A DNA stretch of 64,000 nt from Blastococcus sp. VKM Ac-2987 (GCF_026967805.1 NZ_JAPVBG010000003.1:744001-808000); one strand, 5' to 3'. Positions 26,465 to 35,062 are shown, counted from the stretch's first letter. Numbers and translations: made by a program. Notes: a model not told the origin generated them from the letters alone.

Positions 26465-27051
26465 CGGCCGGCCCACAGCGGCTCCACGGCCCGCCACTCC
26501 TGCTCCCACCGCCGGGAGCGGTGACGCCACAGCAGCCGGCACACCACCAGGTGCCCACCGACGGCCGCGCCCACCATCACCAGCAGCGTGGTGAACCCGG
26601 TGAACAGGGCGGCGAGCACGACGTCGGAGGTCCCCAGAGGACGATCCACCGACGTTCCTGACGGGTCCACCCAGATGTCCACCGGGTCTCCGGCCGCCGC
26701 GGTCCGGAGCGCGCGCACCGTGCCTTCCCGGCGGGTGCCGTCCGGAGCCCGCCAGGTCGCCGGGGTGGCCACGGAGAGGGTCGCGATCTCCCCACGTCCC
26801 GCGTCCGGGGCGTCGACGAGGAGGACGGCGGTCACCTCCGTCCGGCTGGCCGCCTGCGCACGGGCCTGGGCGGCGGTGTCCATCCCGACCACGGTGCCCA
26901 CGAGCAGGGCCACCGGGAAGGCGAGCACGACGACGAGGGCGCACAGCAGGCGGGACGCCAGCTCCACGCGGTCCGATCCGCGCTTCAGCGGCCCGGAGCC
27001 CAGGGTGGCGCGGCTCAGCGCCCGGCGGGCGGGGTCGATCTGCTCGGGCAT
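26461..27051 (-). CDS. Rv1733c-like membrane protein
   Basis: The 196-residue protein starts at an ATG with GGGAGG 5 bp upstream. Two transmembrane helices (about 33-55 and 150-175) flank an extracytoplasmic domain with TPATWRAPDGTRREGTV and DPVDIWVDPSGTSVDRPL. This layout and the GDxVxIWVDxxG pattern are those of the Rv1733c family; Rv1733c itself is a strongly DosR-induced latency antigen of M. tuberculosis. The biochemical function of the family is not known. It is first in a pair with the PLDc_N gene. Confidence 0.8.
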   Translation of the reverse strand: MPEQIDPARRALSRATLGSGPLKRGSDRVELASRLLCALVVVLAFPVALLVGTVVGMDTAAQARAQAASRTEVTAVLLVDAPDAGRGEIATLSVATPATWRAPDGTRREGTVRALRTAAAGDPVDIWVDPSGTSVDRPLGTSDVVLAALFTGFTTLLVMVGAAVGGHLVVCRLLWRHRSRRWEQEWRAVEPLWAGR

Positions 27052-27207
27052 GGCGTCCTCCCGGTGCCGCTCCTCCCGGCAGCCTGCTCCCGGGACCGGG
27101 CGGGACGGAGGGGCCGAGGTCACCGTCCCCGGCGGCGAAGGTCACCCCGGCAGCGCTGGTCCCTGCCCGAGTGGATCCCCGGCCGGACCGGTCTCGCGGA
27201 CGAGCCG

Positions 27208-27221
27208 GTGCCGGAGGTCCC
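27208..27221 (-). promoter_or_regulatory. DosR-box-like site upstream of the 27304 gene
   Basis: The minus strand reads GGGACCTCCGGCAC, 83 bp upstream of the GTG at 27304 and 157 bp upstream of the divergent Rv1733c-like ATG. It matches the consensus at 11 of 14 positions. Confidence 0.4.
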
Positions 27222-27303
27222 TGCCGGGAAGTGCCGCTCGGCACCGGCCGCCGGGGCACCCGGGCGACACCGTGTCCCCGAGCCGTCTCGGAAGGGAGAT
27301 CCC

Positions 27304-27876
27304 GTGGACCAGCAGAAGACCCCGCTCCCCGTTCTCCAGGCGTGGACCGGCGTCGCCCGCTCCGTGCTGCGCTGCTGCGTGCTGCTGGGGCAGCGCCGGC
27401 TCCACCTGCCGCGGGTCCACGTCGGCCGGCGGCTGACCTTCGCCGACGGGACGGCGGGCACCGTCTACCGGGAGACCCGGGTGACCGGGGCGGCGCCGGT
27501 GGCGCCCTGCCTGCTGGTGGTGGGGTTCCGCCTCCGCGGGGTCCGGGGGCGCTGGGGGCACGCCTTCTTCCGTGCGGAGAGCCTGCTGAACACGCCGTTG
27601 TTCGCCGGCTTCCCGGGTCTGGTGTCCAAGCTGTGGGTGGCCGCCGACGAGCGCGGCGTCTACCGCGGCGTGTACGAGTGGGACGGGCCGGCGCGGGCGG
27701 AGGCGTACGCGCGCTCCCTGTGGCGGGTGCTGGCACTGGTCAGCGTGCGGGGCTCCATCTCCTTCCACGTCACCCCGGGGCTCCGCCGGGACGACGTGCT
27801 GGCCGACCCCGCCCTGCTCGGGACCGGCCTACCGGCCGAGGGCGCCGACTGGTGGCGGCTGGTCGGTGTGGCGTGA
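27304..27876 (+). CDS. Conserved hypothetical, monooxygenase-associated
   Basis: The 190-residue protein begins at a GTG with AAGGGAGAT upstream. It is soluble, with an aromatic-rich middle (GRWGHAFFRAESLLNTPLF, GVYRGVYEWDGPARAEAYARSLW) that suggests a small alpha/beta sandwich such as a dimeric ferredoxin-like fold, but I cannot assign a family. It overlaps the FAD monooxygenase gene by four bases (GTGA) and so probably works with it. A DosR-box-like site lies 83 bp upstream. Confidence 0.65.
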   Translation: MDQQKTPLPVLQAWTGVARSVLRCCVLLGQRRLHLPRVHVGRRLTFADGTAGTVYRETRVTGAAPVAPCLLVVGFRLRGVRGRWGHAFFRAESLLNTPLFAGFPGLVSKLWVAADERGVYRGVYEWDGPARAEAYARSLWRVLALVSVRGSISFHVTPGLRRDDVLADPALLGTGLPAEGADWWRLVGVA

Positions 27877-29411
27877 GTGCGCCGCTCGACGTCCTCGTCG
27901 TCGGCGCCGGTCCGACCGGCCTGACCCTCGCGCTGCAGGCGGTGGCGCACGGGGCACGCGTCCGGGTGGTGGACCGGCGGCCGGCCGCGCTGCGGCCGTC
28001 GAGGGCGCTGATCGCGCATGCCCGGACCCTCGAGGTCCTCCGCCCCCTGGGCGTCACCGGTGACCTGCTGGCCGGTGCCGACACCGCCCCCCGCGCCCGC
28101 CTGCACCTGGGCCGGCACGAGGTGGCCGTGGAGCTGGGGGAGCTGGACCTGCCGGACACCGCCTTCCCGCACCTGACCTTCGTCCGCCAGGCGCACGTCG
28201 AAGCCGTGCTCGGCGAGGCGCTCGCGTCCCGCGGCGTCACCGTGGAGCGGGGCACCGAGCTGGTGGCGGCCGTCGAGGAGCCGGCGGACGTCGCCGCCAC
28301 CCTGCGCTCCGCCGGTGCGGTGGAGGTGGTGCACACCGCGGCGGTGGCCGGGTGCGACGGCGTCGACAGCACGGTGCGTTCGCTGGCCGGCATCGGGTGG
28401 CCGGGCGGCGCGGCGCGGCCGGAGGTGGTGCTGGCCGACGTGGACCTGGAGGGGGCGCTGGAACGCGGTGTCGCGCACGTGGTGGCCGGGCGGCACGGTC
28501 TGGTGTTCCTCTTCGCCCTGGGCGAGTGCGCCCCGTGGCGGTTGCTGGCCACCCGCGTCGTCGCCGACCGGCTGCGCCCCGGGGGGCCCGGCCCGCCGGT
28601 CCCGGACGACGAACTGCAGGGGCTGCTCGACGCCGCCGGCCTGCCCGTCCGGCTCACCGCCGCCCCGTGGTCGGAGCGGATCGCCCTCCAGCACCGGCTG
28701 GCCGACCGCTTCCGGGCCGGCCGGCTGTTCCTGGCCGGGGACGCCGCGCACGCCTGGTCGCCGGCCGGCGGGCAGGGGATGAACACCGGCGTGCAGGACG
28801 CCGCCGGCCTCGGCTGGCGGCTGGCGCTGGTCGGCGCGAGCAGCGGACCGGAGAGGCTGCTCGACTCCTACTCGGCCGAACGCCGACCGGTGGCCGCCCA
28901 GCTGTTGTCGATGACCCGGCTGCTGTTCTGGGGCGAGTCGGCCACCGGCCCGCTCGCCTCGACCCTGCGGGGCGTCGTCGCGCCGCTGGCGGCACCGCTG
29001 GCGCCCGCGCTGCTGCAGCACCGTCGGCTGGTGGGCCGCGGGTTCCGCCTGCTCGCCCAGCTCGACCAGGGGTACCGCGGGGGAGCGGTGGGCGGTCGCG
29101 GCAGCACCCCGCATGCCGGACGGCTCCGCCCGGGCGACCGGGTGCGGGACGGGACGGTCGCCTGCGGCGGTCGAGCGGTGCGGCTGCACGAACTGCTCGC
29201 CCGGCCGGGGGTGCACCTGCTGCTGGACCGGAACGCGCCCGACCCGGCCATCGGGCCCGGCCCGCTGCTGCACCTGCACCGGCTCACCAGCAGCCCCGGA
29301 CGGGGGGTCGTCGCCGTCCGGCCTGACGGGCACGCCGGCTTCACCAGTGGCGCGGTCGACGGCGAGCTCGTCCGGTGGCTGCGGTCGATCGGCGCCGTTC
29401 CGGCTCGGTGA
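27873..29411 (+). CDS. FAD-dependent aromatic-type monooxygenase (PHBH/RdmE fold)
   Basis: The 512-residue protein starts with a Rossmann GxGxxG (VVGAGPTGLTLALQA), then RALIAHARTLEVLRPLG, the DG motif in AGCDGVDSTVRSLAG, and the second FAD motif RLFLAGDAAHAWSPAGGQGMN. The C-terminal 120 residues form the thioredoxin-like extension of the phenol/polyketide hydroxylase family. Such enzymes hydroxylate aromatic rings or polyketides using NAD(P)H. It is translationally coupled to the 27304 gene. The substrate is not inferable; no polyketide genes are nearby. Confidence 0.9.
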   Translation: MSAPLDVLVVGAGPTGLTLALQAVAHGARVRVVDRRPAALRPSRALIAHARTLEVLRPLGVTGDLLAGADTAPRARLHLGRHEVAVELGELDLPDTAFPHLTFVRQAHVEAVLGEALASRGVTVERGTELVAAVEEPADVAATLRSAGAVEVVHTAAVAGCDGVDSTVRSLAGIGWPGGAARPEVVLADVDLEGALERGVAHVVAGRHGLVFLFALGECAPWRLLATRVVADRLRPGGPGPPVPDDELQGLLDAAGLPVRLTAAPWSERIALQHRLADRFRAGRLFLAGDAAHAWSPAGGQGMNTGVQDAAGLGWRLALVGASSGPERLLDSYSAERRPVAAQLLSMTRLLFWGESATGPLASTLRGVVAPLAAPLAPALLQHRRLVGRGFRLLAQLDQGYRGGAVGGRGSTPHAGRLRPGDRVRDGTVACGGRAVRLHELLARPGVHLLLDRNAPDPAIGPGPLLHLHRLTSSPGRGVVAVRPDGHAGFTSGAVDGELVRWLRSIGAVPAR

Positions 29412-29453
29412 GCCGGAGGTCACCCCCGCGTGGTCCGGGGGTCCCCGGTGGGC

Positions 29454-29467
29454 GGGCCTTCCGGCCC
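29454..29467 (+). promoter_or_regulatory. DosR-box-like site upstream of the repeat-protein/DUF302 operon
   Basis: GGGCCTTCCGGCCC is a near-perfect palindrome 86 bp upstream of the ATG at 29554. It equals the site at 18758 except for C in place of A at position 4. Confidence 0.45.
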
Positions 29468-29553
29468 TGCCTGCTCCAGGCCGAGACGGGCACCGTCCCG
29501 GGCAGCGACGTCCGGCAGCGGGCCGGCAGGTCGACGGCGGCGTGGGGGTGGGC

Positions 29554-29832
29554 ATGAGTGCTCGTAGGAAGGGTGCACGGGCAGGAACCGTGCAGCGGAG
29601 GCCGGTGCGGGTCGGGCCCGTGGCCGGGGGCCCGGTGGCCCTGCGCGCGCTGGCCGCCGGCGCCCTCGCCCTGGGATCGTTCGCCGTCGGCGCCCTGGCC
29701 GTGGGCGCCCTGGCCGTGGGCCGGCTGGCGGTCGGCCGGGCGGACCTCGGGCGGGTGCGGATCGCCAGGCTGGAGGTCGACGAGCTCGTCGTCCGCTCGG
29801 CGACCCTGCCACCTCCAGGAGGGTCGCGATGA
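29554..29832 (+). CDS. Small Ala/Gly/Leu/Val pentad-repeat protein
   Basis: The 92-residue product has a basic N-terminus and then a run built on five-residue units of the type GALAV or GRLAV (about residues 35-60), passing into a more polar continuation with the same period (RADLGRVRIARLEVDELVV). The period recalls a right-handed beta-helix as in pentapeptide-repeat proteins, although the canonical A(D/N)Lxx is met only in part. The ATG at 29554 is in frame with the repeats. It overlaps DUF302 by four bases (ATGA), so it is coupled to that gene. No known function. Confidence 0.65.
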   Translation: MSARRKGARAGTVQRRPVRVGPVAGGPVALRALAAGALALGSFAVGALAVGALAVGRLAVGRADLGRVRIARLEVDELVVRSATLPPPGGSR

Positions 29833-30245
29833 GGGGCTACGGCATCGCGACCACGCTGCACCTGCCGTTCGCGGAGGCGGTGGCGCGCACCCGTGAGGCG
29901 CTGGCCGCGCAGGGGTTCGGGATCCTCACGGAGATCGACGTCGCGGCCACCATGCGGGCGAAGCTGGACGTCGAGGTGCCACCCCAGGCGATCCTCGGCG
30001 CCTGCAACCCGCCGCTGGCCCACCGCGGCCTGACCGTGGAGCCCGACCTCGGCCTGCTGCTGCCCTGCAACGTCGTCGTCCGTGCCCTCGACGGCGGACG
30101 TGCCCGGGTGTCGGCGATCGACCCCGGGGTGCTGGTCGAGACGACCGGGAACGCTGACCTGGCCGCGGTCGCCGAGGAGGCGCGGTCCCGGCTCCGTGCG
30201 GCGGTCGAGGGCCTGCCCGCGCAGGTCCAGGACGACGGGCCGTGA
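29829..30245 (+). CDS. DUF302 family protein
   Basis: The 138-residue protein has the DUF302 pattern: an opening TTLHLPFAEAVARTREALAAQGFGILTEIDV, then ILGACNPPLAHRGL and GLLLPCNVVVRALDGG. The family has a small alpha/beta fold, is widespread in bacteria near stress and sulphur genes, and is not biochemically understood. It sits in the middle of a three-gene run with four-base overlaps on both sides. Confidence 0.85.
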   Translation: MRGYGIATTLHLPFAEAVARTREALAAQGFGILTEIDVAATMRAKLDVEVPPQAILGACNPPLAHRGLTVEPDLGLLLPCNVVVRALDGGRARVSAIDPGVLVETTGNADLAAVAEEARSRLRAAVEGLPAQVQDDGP

Positions 30246-30445
30246 CGTCGGCCGCCGGCGGGGCGACGACCCGGCGTGGCCTGCGCTGCCGGCTCGGTCT
30301 GCACTCCTGGGTGCGGCGGCACCCGCCGGACGAGCGCTACGAGGGCCCCGACCGGCTCGTCTGCCGGCGGTGCGGCAGGCAGACCGGCCCGCCGGACATC
30401 CCCCCCGGCTTCTTCCACGGGCTCGGCGGCGGGGGCACGACCTGA
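30242..30445 (+). CDS. Small zinc-ribbon-like protein
   Basis: The 67-residue protein contains RLVCRRCGRQ, one CxxC pair, and an N-terminal CRLGLHSW with Cys and His, so four possible zinc ligands. This pattern occurs in small actinobacterial proteins of unknown role. The GTG start overlaps the DUF302 stop (GTGA). It is too short for stronger assignment. Confidence 0.6.
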   Translation: MTSAAGGATTRRGLRCRLGLHSWVRRHPPDERYEGPDRLVCRRCGRQTGPPDIPPGFFHGLGGGGTT

Positions 30446-30458
30446 CCGCGATCGCGCG

Positions 30459-30854
30459 TCAGGGCTCCGGTGGTCCGGCGCGCGCCGCGGCCTCCGCCAG
30501 CCAGCCCACGACCTCGTCGTCGACCTCAGCGGTGTCGGCCAGCCCCAGGTGGTGCATCCAGTGCGCCGGAGCCGGGTGGACCACCTCGAGGAAGCGCGGC
30601 GAGGGGTCCTCCCGGCCGAGGACCAGCGAGAGGACGACCTCGGCCGACGGGGACCGCACATACCGGCCGGGCAGCCACAGGTATGCGAAACCGCGGCGCC
30701 GCCGGAAGGCGACCTGGCTGCGCGACACGCGTTCCTGCGCGCCGCCCAGGGTGACCACCACCTCCCGGACGCGGGCGAGGACGGCGAGTCCGAGCGGTGA
30801 ACCGGCGAAGAACTCCTCCGCCGCTGCGCCGGACGCGTCCCCTTCGGCGGTCAC
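30459..30854 (-). CDS. DUF5655 family protein
   Basis: The 131-residue protein has EEFFAGSPLGLAVLARVREVV, RSQVAFRRRRGFAYLWLP and a C-terminal WMHHLGLADTAEVDDEVVGWLAEA. This sequence of elements fits the DUF5655 family of small proteins, for which no function is established. The GTG start at 30854 has a weak ribosome site; no better in-frame start exists upstream. It is 13 bp from the zinc-ribbon gene, converging on it. Confidence 0.7.
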   Translation of the reverse strand: MTAEGDASGAAAEEFFAGSPLGLAVLARVREVVVTLGGAQERVSRSQVAFRRRRGFAYLWLPGRYVRSPSAEVVLSLVLGREDPSPRFLEVVHPAPAHWMHHLGLADTAEVDDEVVGWLAEAAARAGPPEP

Positions 30855-30928
30855 CCCGGGTGACCCGGTCCACGAGCACCGGTGGGGTCCTCGACGAGGC
30901 GGACGCGGACGGGCACCTGCGCGGGTGC

Positions 30929-31306
30929 TCAGCGCTGGCGTGCCAGTGGCCGTGCGGTGCTCCCCTCCTGGCGCGCGGCCGCCACCTCGGCCGTCGCCCA
31001 GGTGAGCACGATGGCGACGACGAATGCCGCGAGCAGCGCCTCGCTGGTCTCGGCCCACAGGGCCGCGATCCCGAAGCCGAGCGCGACCACGCCGCAGGCC
31101 TGCGCCAGCCGGTGCAGGGGGCCCGGGTCGACCACGTCCCGGCCCGCGACCACGGCCGCGGCGATCCCGAGCACCAGGCCGGTGGCGGCCATCCCGCGCG
31201 GGTCCTGGATGAAGGGCATCTGGTCCCAGATCAGGTATCCGACGTACGGGACGACGATCGCCGCGACGAGCAGCGTCGCGACGGCGTTCCTGGCGGTGAA
31301 CTTCAT
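30929..31306 (-). CDS. Four-helix small membrane protein
   Basis: The 125-residue protein starts at the ATG at 31306 and has about four hydrophobic segments (AVATLLVAAIVVPYVGYLIW, GLVLGIAAAVVAG, ACGVVALGFGIAALW, ALLAAFVVAIVLTWA). It resembles the small unannotated membrane proteins common in this lineage. No catalytic motif is visible. It may be in a unit with the DUF5655 gene 74 bp downstream. Confidence 0.65.
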   Translation of the reverse strand: MKFTARNAVATLLVAAIVVPYVGYLIWDQMPFIQDPRGMAATGLVLGIAAAVVAGRDVVDPGPLHRLAQACGVVALGFGIAALWAETSEALLAAFVVAIVLTWATAEVAAARQEGSTARPLARQR

Positions 31307-31431
31307 GGTGACGCACCCCTTCCGGTGTCCGCCGGCGGCGGTCGCTCGGCGGTGCACCTAGCCTGGGCCGCGGCGGCGCCGCCGGACGCGGTCGGACGTC
31401 CCGTCGTGCCGGAGGCCGAGGTCCGTCGCCC

Positions 31432-33864
31432 TCAGTGCCGGCCGCCCCGGCGGTGGGGGAGTCGTACCTCCAGCGTCGCGCGGGGGTCGATCCGGTGGTC
31501 CTCGTCCCGGATGCGGACGGGCAGGACGGCGGCCTGCCGGGACGACGCGCCGACCGTCAGCGAGGTGTGGCTGACGGCCAGCTCGATCTCGGTGTGCCGC
31601 CGGTAGCGCATCCGGAACCGGAGCCCGGTCAGCGCGTCGGGGAGGGCGGGGTCGAGGCCGAGGACGTCGCCGCGGGTCTCCAGGCCGGTGAAGCCACGGG
31701 TCAGCAGGTCGACGGTCCCGGCCATCGCCCCGAGGTGGATGCCCTCCCCGGTGGTGCCGCCCTGGACGTCGGCGATGTCGCTGTCCAGCGCGGCGAGGAA
31801 GTAGCTCCAGGCCTTACGGCGGTCGGTGCGGGCCAGGACCCAGGAGTGAACCATCTTCGACAGCGTCGAGCCGTGGCTGGTGCGGTCCAGGTAGTAGCCG
31901 ACCGTGCGCGGGATGGACTCCCGGTCGTGCGGATAGCCGAGCCGGTCCAGGACGGCGTAGTACTCATCGGCCGTGAGCAGGTGGAAGAGCATCAGCACGT
32001 CGGCCTGCTTGGAGAGCTTGTAGCGGTTGGTGGTGTCGCCCTCGGCCTCCAGGATCCGGTCGAGCCGGCTGATGTCGCCGTAGCGGTGTGCGTAGCCGGC
32101 CCAGTCGAACTCCTCGAGCCGCTCGTAGCCGCAGAACTGGCTGAGGATCCCGTCGTCGTGCCAGCACAGCCGCAGCCGGCGGCTGACGTGGTCCCAGCGC
32201 TCGAGGTCCGTCCGATCCAGGCCGAGGCCGTCCAGCAGCTCGCCGCGCCCCCGCGGCGGCAGCACGTCGAGGCAGTCCAGCGCCCGGCCGAGCACCCAGG
32301 CCGCCAGGACGTTGCTGTAGGCGTTGTCGTCGAGTCCCGGCTCGCTCCGCCACGGCAGGCGGTCGTGGTACTCGTCGGGGCCCATGACGCCGCGGATGCC
32401 GAAGCGGTCCTCGACCGGGTCGTAGTCGGCGAGGTCCGCCCAGAGCGTGGCGATCTCCAGGATCATCTCGGCGCCGTAGCGGGCGAGGAAGTCCAGGTCC
32501 CCGGTGGCCTCGTAGTACCGCCAGGTGTTGTAGGCGACGGCGAGTCCGACGTGCCGCTGGAGCGCGGAGGAATCCGGCAGCCAGTGCCCCGACCGCGGGT
32601 TCAGGTGCAGGGTCTGCGTCTCCTCCCGCCCGGTGGCGCCGCTCTGCCAGGGGTACAGCGCGCCCCGGTGCCCCGCCGTCCGGGCGTTCTCCCGTGCCTG
32701 GGGGAGGCGGCGCCACCGGTGGAGCAGCATCGCCCGGGAGATCTCGGGCAGTCGCAGGTTCAGGAAGGGCAGGACGAACACCTCGTCCCAGAACACGTGG
32801 CCGCGGTAGGCCTCGCCGTGCAGTCCTCGGGCGGGGACGCCGACGTCGAGCTCGATGCTGTGCCGGGAAAGGGTCTGCAGGAGGTGGAACACGTGCAGCC
32901 GCAGCACCAGGGCGGTGTGGTCGGGGCCCTCGATCGCCACGTCGCAGCGGCTCCACAGGTGGTCCCAGGCGAGCTCGTGGCCGGCCATCAGGGCTGCGAA
33001 GGGCGGCGCCCGCAGCGCCCGGTCGCGCGCTTCGGCGACGGGCTCGCCGATCGCCCGGTCGCGTGAGGTGCACAGCGCGACGACCTTCTCGACCGTCACC
33101 GTCCGCCCCTGCGCCACCTCGACGGTGAGATCGCAGGTGGGCCGGCCGGGCACCGACGCCGCCGTCCGCCCGGCCTCGTGGTCCTCGCCGTCGACCAGGA
33201 CGCGGTGCCGGGCGGCCACGCCGATCCGGATGAGCGACTCGGTGGTGCAGGCCCCGAGCACGAGCGGCCCGTCGTCGGCCTGGGCGGCGTCGTCGAGCTG
33301 CAGGTGGGTGCCGCCGAGCCCCCGGTAGCGGGCGACCCCCTGATTGGTGACCCGGCCGTCCAGCGCCGAACGGACGGACAGGCGACCGGACCAGTTCTCC
33401 GGCCGCAGGCTGGTGTCCAGCCCGGCGAGGTAGGGGTCGGCCATGGACACCAGGCGCCGCTGGGCGACCCGGGTGCGCCGCCCGGCGGTGTCCACCACGA
33501 GGAAGCGCCGGGTCAGCACCCCGCGTCGGAGGTCCAGTTCCTGGACGTGGTCGGTGACGGTGGCAGCGGACGGCTCCAGCCAGTTCCCGTCGTCGACGCG
33601 GAAGGTCAGGGACTGCCAGTCGGGGAGGTTGACCAGGCTCTCGTTCTCGACCTCGCGGCCGGCCACCACGTCGACGAGCCGGTTGTAGACCCCGGCCGCG
33701 TAGGTGCCGGGGTAGTGCACGTCGTCGGCGCGGGACTCCGGCGCCGAGGCGCGGGTGGCGAACCGACCGTTGCCCAGGGCGCAGAGGACCTCGCGGAGGG
33801 CCTCCCGTGCGGGATCGAGGCCCTCGTAGCGCAGCAGCCACCCTCCGGTCGGCGCCTCCGGCAT
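31432..33864 (-). CDS. Glycoside hydrolase family 65 enzyme (trehalose/maltose phosphorylase-like)
   Basis: The 810-residue enzyme starts at an ATG with GGGAG upstream. It has the GH65 order: an N-terminal beta-sandwich, then the catalytic barrel with FWDEVFVLPFLNL, ALYPWQSGATGREET and the general acid Glu in GVMGPDEYHD, then TSHGSTLSKMVHSWV and the phosphate-site loop QGGTTGEGIHLGAMAGTVDL, and a small C-terminal domain. Members phosphorolyse trehalose, maltose or kojibiose to glucose-1-phosphate. The C-terminal part of the DosR-regulated mycobacterial OtsB1 (Rv2006) belongs to this family. A box lies 53 bp upstream. Which disaccharide is used cannot be told. Confidence 0.88.
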   Translation of the reverse strand: MPEAPTGGWLLRYEGLDPAREALREVLCALGNGRFATRASAPESRADDVHYPGTYAAGVYNRLVDVVAGREVENESLVNLPDWQSLTFRVDDGNWLEPSAATVTDHVQELDLRRGVLTRRFLVVDTAGRRTRVAQRRLVSMADPYLAGLDTSLRPENWSGRLSVRSALDGRVTNQGVARYRGLGGTHLQLDDAAQADDGPLVLGACTTESLIRIGVAARHRVLVDGEDHEAGRTAASVPGRPTCDLTVEVAQGRTVTVEKVVALCTSRDRAIGEPVAEARDRALRAPPFAALMAGHELAWDHLWSRCDVAIEGPDHTALVLRLHVFHLLQTLSRHSIELDVGVPARGLHGEAYRGHVFWDEVFVLPFLNLRLPEISRAMLLHRWRRLPQARENARTAGHRGALYPWQSGATGREETQTLHLNPRSGHWLPDSSALQRHVGLAVAYNTWRYYEATGDLDFLARYGAEMILEIATLWADLADYDPVEDRFGIRGVMGPDEYHDRLPWRSEPGLDDNAYSNVLAAWVLGRALDCLDVLPPRGRGELLDGLGLDRTDLERWDHVSRRLRLCWHDDGILSQFCGYERLEEFDWAGYAHRYGDISRLDRILEAEGDTTNRYKLSKQADVLMLFHLLTADEYYAVLDRLGYPHDRESIPRTVGYYLDRTSHGSTLSKMVHSWVLARTDRRKAWSYFLAALDSDIADVQGGTTGEGIHLGAMAGTVDLLTRGFTGLETRGDVLGLDPALPDALTGLRFRMRYRRHTEIELAVSHTSLTVGASSRQAAVLPVRIRDEDHRIDPRATLEVRLPHRRGGRH

Positions 33865-33917
33865 CGAGCACTCCCGTCTTTCCCGTCCATCGTGGCCGGC
33901 CGCGGCGGCGCCGGGAA

Positions 33918-33931
33918 CGGACCTTCGGCCC
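33918..33931 (+). promoter_or_regulatory. DosR-box-like site between the GH65 and K+ channel genes
   Basis: CGGACCTTCGGCCC matches the consensus at 13 of 14 positions, 53 bp upstream of the GH65 ATG and 98 bp upstream of the channel GTG at 34030. It can serve both divergent genes. Confidence 0.5.
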
Positions 33932-34029
33932 CTGCGTCGCGGCCATGGGGACGTGGTGGGCAGCCCCCGCGCGGGATGGACTGACCCGGTCCCTGCCGAC
34001 CGCTCCGCCGTCGGACGGGAGGAGCCGTC

Positions 34030-34572
34030 GTGACCGATTCGCGAGCCGGAGGCGGGTCGCCGCCGCGGACCCACCGCGTGCGCCTGCTCGCGGTCACCGG
34101 CCTGGTCCTGGCGGCCTACTACCTGGTCCCGGTGGCCCAGCCGACCGCGGACGGCGTCATGCTCCTCCGCGCCGGCCTGACGGTCCTCCTGCTGGCGCCG
34201 GCCGCCTGGTTCGTGGGCCGTGAGGTGATGCGGGGCGTCCGGGCCGGCGCAGCCGGCCTCAGGGGCCGTCGGCTGTACCTCGCCCTGCTCCTCGGGATCG
34301 TCGTCTTCGCGCTCGCGGACTTCACCGTGGCCCGGGCCGCGCCGGGGCAGTTCGTCGGGTTGGAGACCCGGACGGACGCGCTGTACTTCGCGCTGGCGAC
34401 GCTGGCCACGGTCGGCTTCGGTGACGTCCACGCGGCCGGGCAGCTGGCCCGCGCCCTGGTCTCGCTGCAGATGGTCTTCGACGTCGCGGTGCTGGCGTCG
34501 GCGGCCCAGGTGCTCTGGCGCGCGCTGGTGGCGGGCGAACCGGGTGGCACGCCGGGACCGGCGCCGGACTGA
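34030..34572 (+). CDS. Potassium channel pore protein
   Basis: The 180-residue protein has four hydrophobic segments and the selectivity filter TVGFGDVHAAG at about residues 121-131, preceded by the pore helix TDALYFALATLA. It lacks a voltage sensor or cytoplasmic RCK domain, so it is a minimal ion channel. The GTG start has GGGAGGAG 6 bp upstream. It shares the divergent promoter region and a DosR-box-like site with the GH65 gene, which fits a role in membrane potential or osmotic adjustment under stress (inference). Confidence 0.85.
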   Translation: MTDSRAGGGSPPRTHRVRLLAVTGLVLAAYYLVPVAQPTADGVMLLRAGLTVLLLAPAAWFVGREVMRGVRAGAAGLRGRRLYLALLLGIVVFALADFTVARAAPGQFVGLETRTDALYFALATLATVGFGDVHAAGQLARALVSLQMVFDVAVLASAAQVLWRALVAGEPGGTPGPAPD

Positions 34573-34717
34573 CCGGCTGGTGCACCGGCTGCGGCCTCGA
34601 CGGCGTAGCCACCGACGACCCGGGGTCGGCCATCACCGAGAGGGCGAAGGCCGCCGGCAGCAGGGAGCGGGACGGGGCGGACGGGACGGCGCCGAAGGGC
34701 ACCAGGAGCCGGCACGG

Positions 34718-34731
34718 AGGTCGAAGGACCC
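34718..34731 (-). promoter_or_regulatory. Weak DosR-box-like site
   Basis: The minus strand reads GGGTCCTTCGACCT, 91 bp upstream of the putative small gene at 34823. It has a T at position 4, as at 3089. Confidence 0.25.
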
Positions 34732-34822
34732 CGGACACGACCGGGGCGACGGCCGACACTGGCCGTGGAGGCGACGGGAGCCCACTTCTCCCAGTGCTCC
34801 AGGGCGACGGCAGGGGGTGCCG

Positions 34823-35062
34823 GTGGACTGGCTTCTCGTCATCGTGTCGGTGCTGCTCCTGGAGCTGGTCGCGATCGTGGCTCTCGGTCGCAGCGCCACG
34901 GGCGCCTCCGACGGAGGGGACCCGGCCACCGGTGCAGGAACCCCCATCGGGTCAGCCGACGACGGTGACGGGACACGGCGCGCGGTGCGCGGCGGCGTGG
35001 CCGGGATGTCCGACCCTGCGGGGACGACGACATCGCGGTCGTGGCGTGCCTCCGGGTCGTAG
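34823..35062 (+). CDS. Possible small single-helix membrane protein
   Basis: An open frame of 79 residues from a GTG with AGGGGG 5 bp upstream has a clear N-terminal membrane helix (WLLVIVSVLLLELVAIVAL) and then an acidic, low-complexity tail. A DosR-like site (35003) lies within its 3' half, which makes the full length doubtful. It may be real but short, or spurious. No family recognised. Confidence 0.35.
   Translation: MDWLLVIVSVLLLELVAIVALGRSATGASDGGDPATGAGTPIGSADDGDGTRRAVRGGVAGMSDPAGTTTSRSWRASGS
35003..35016 (+). promoter_or_regulatory. Weak DosR-box-like site
   Basis: GGGATGTCCGACCC is similar to the sites at 8810 and 36354, and is 207 bp upstream of the universal stress gene. It lies inside the doubtful small reading frame. 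Confidence 0.25.
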
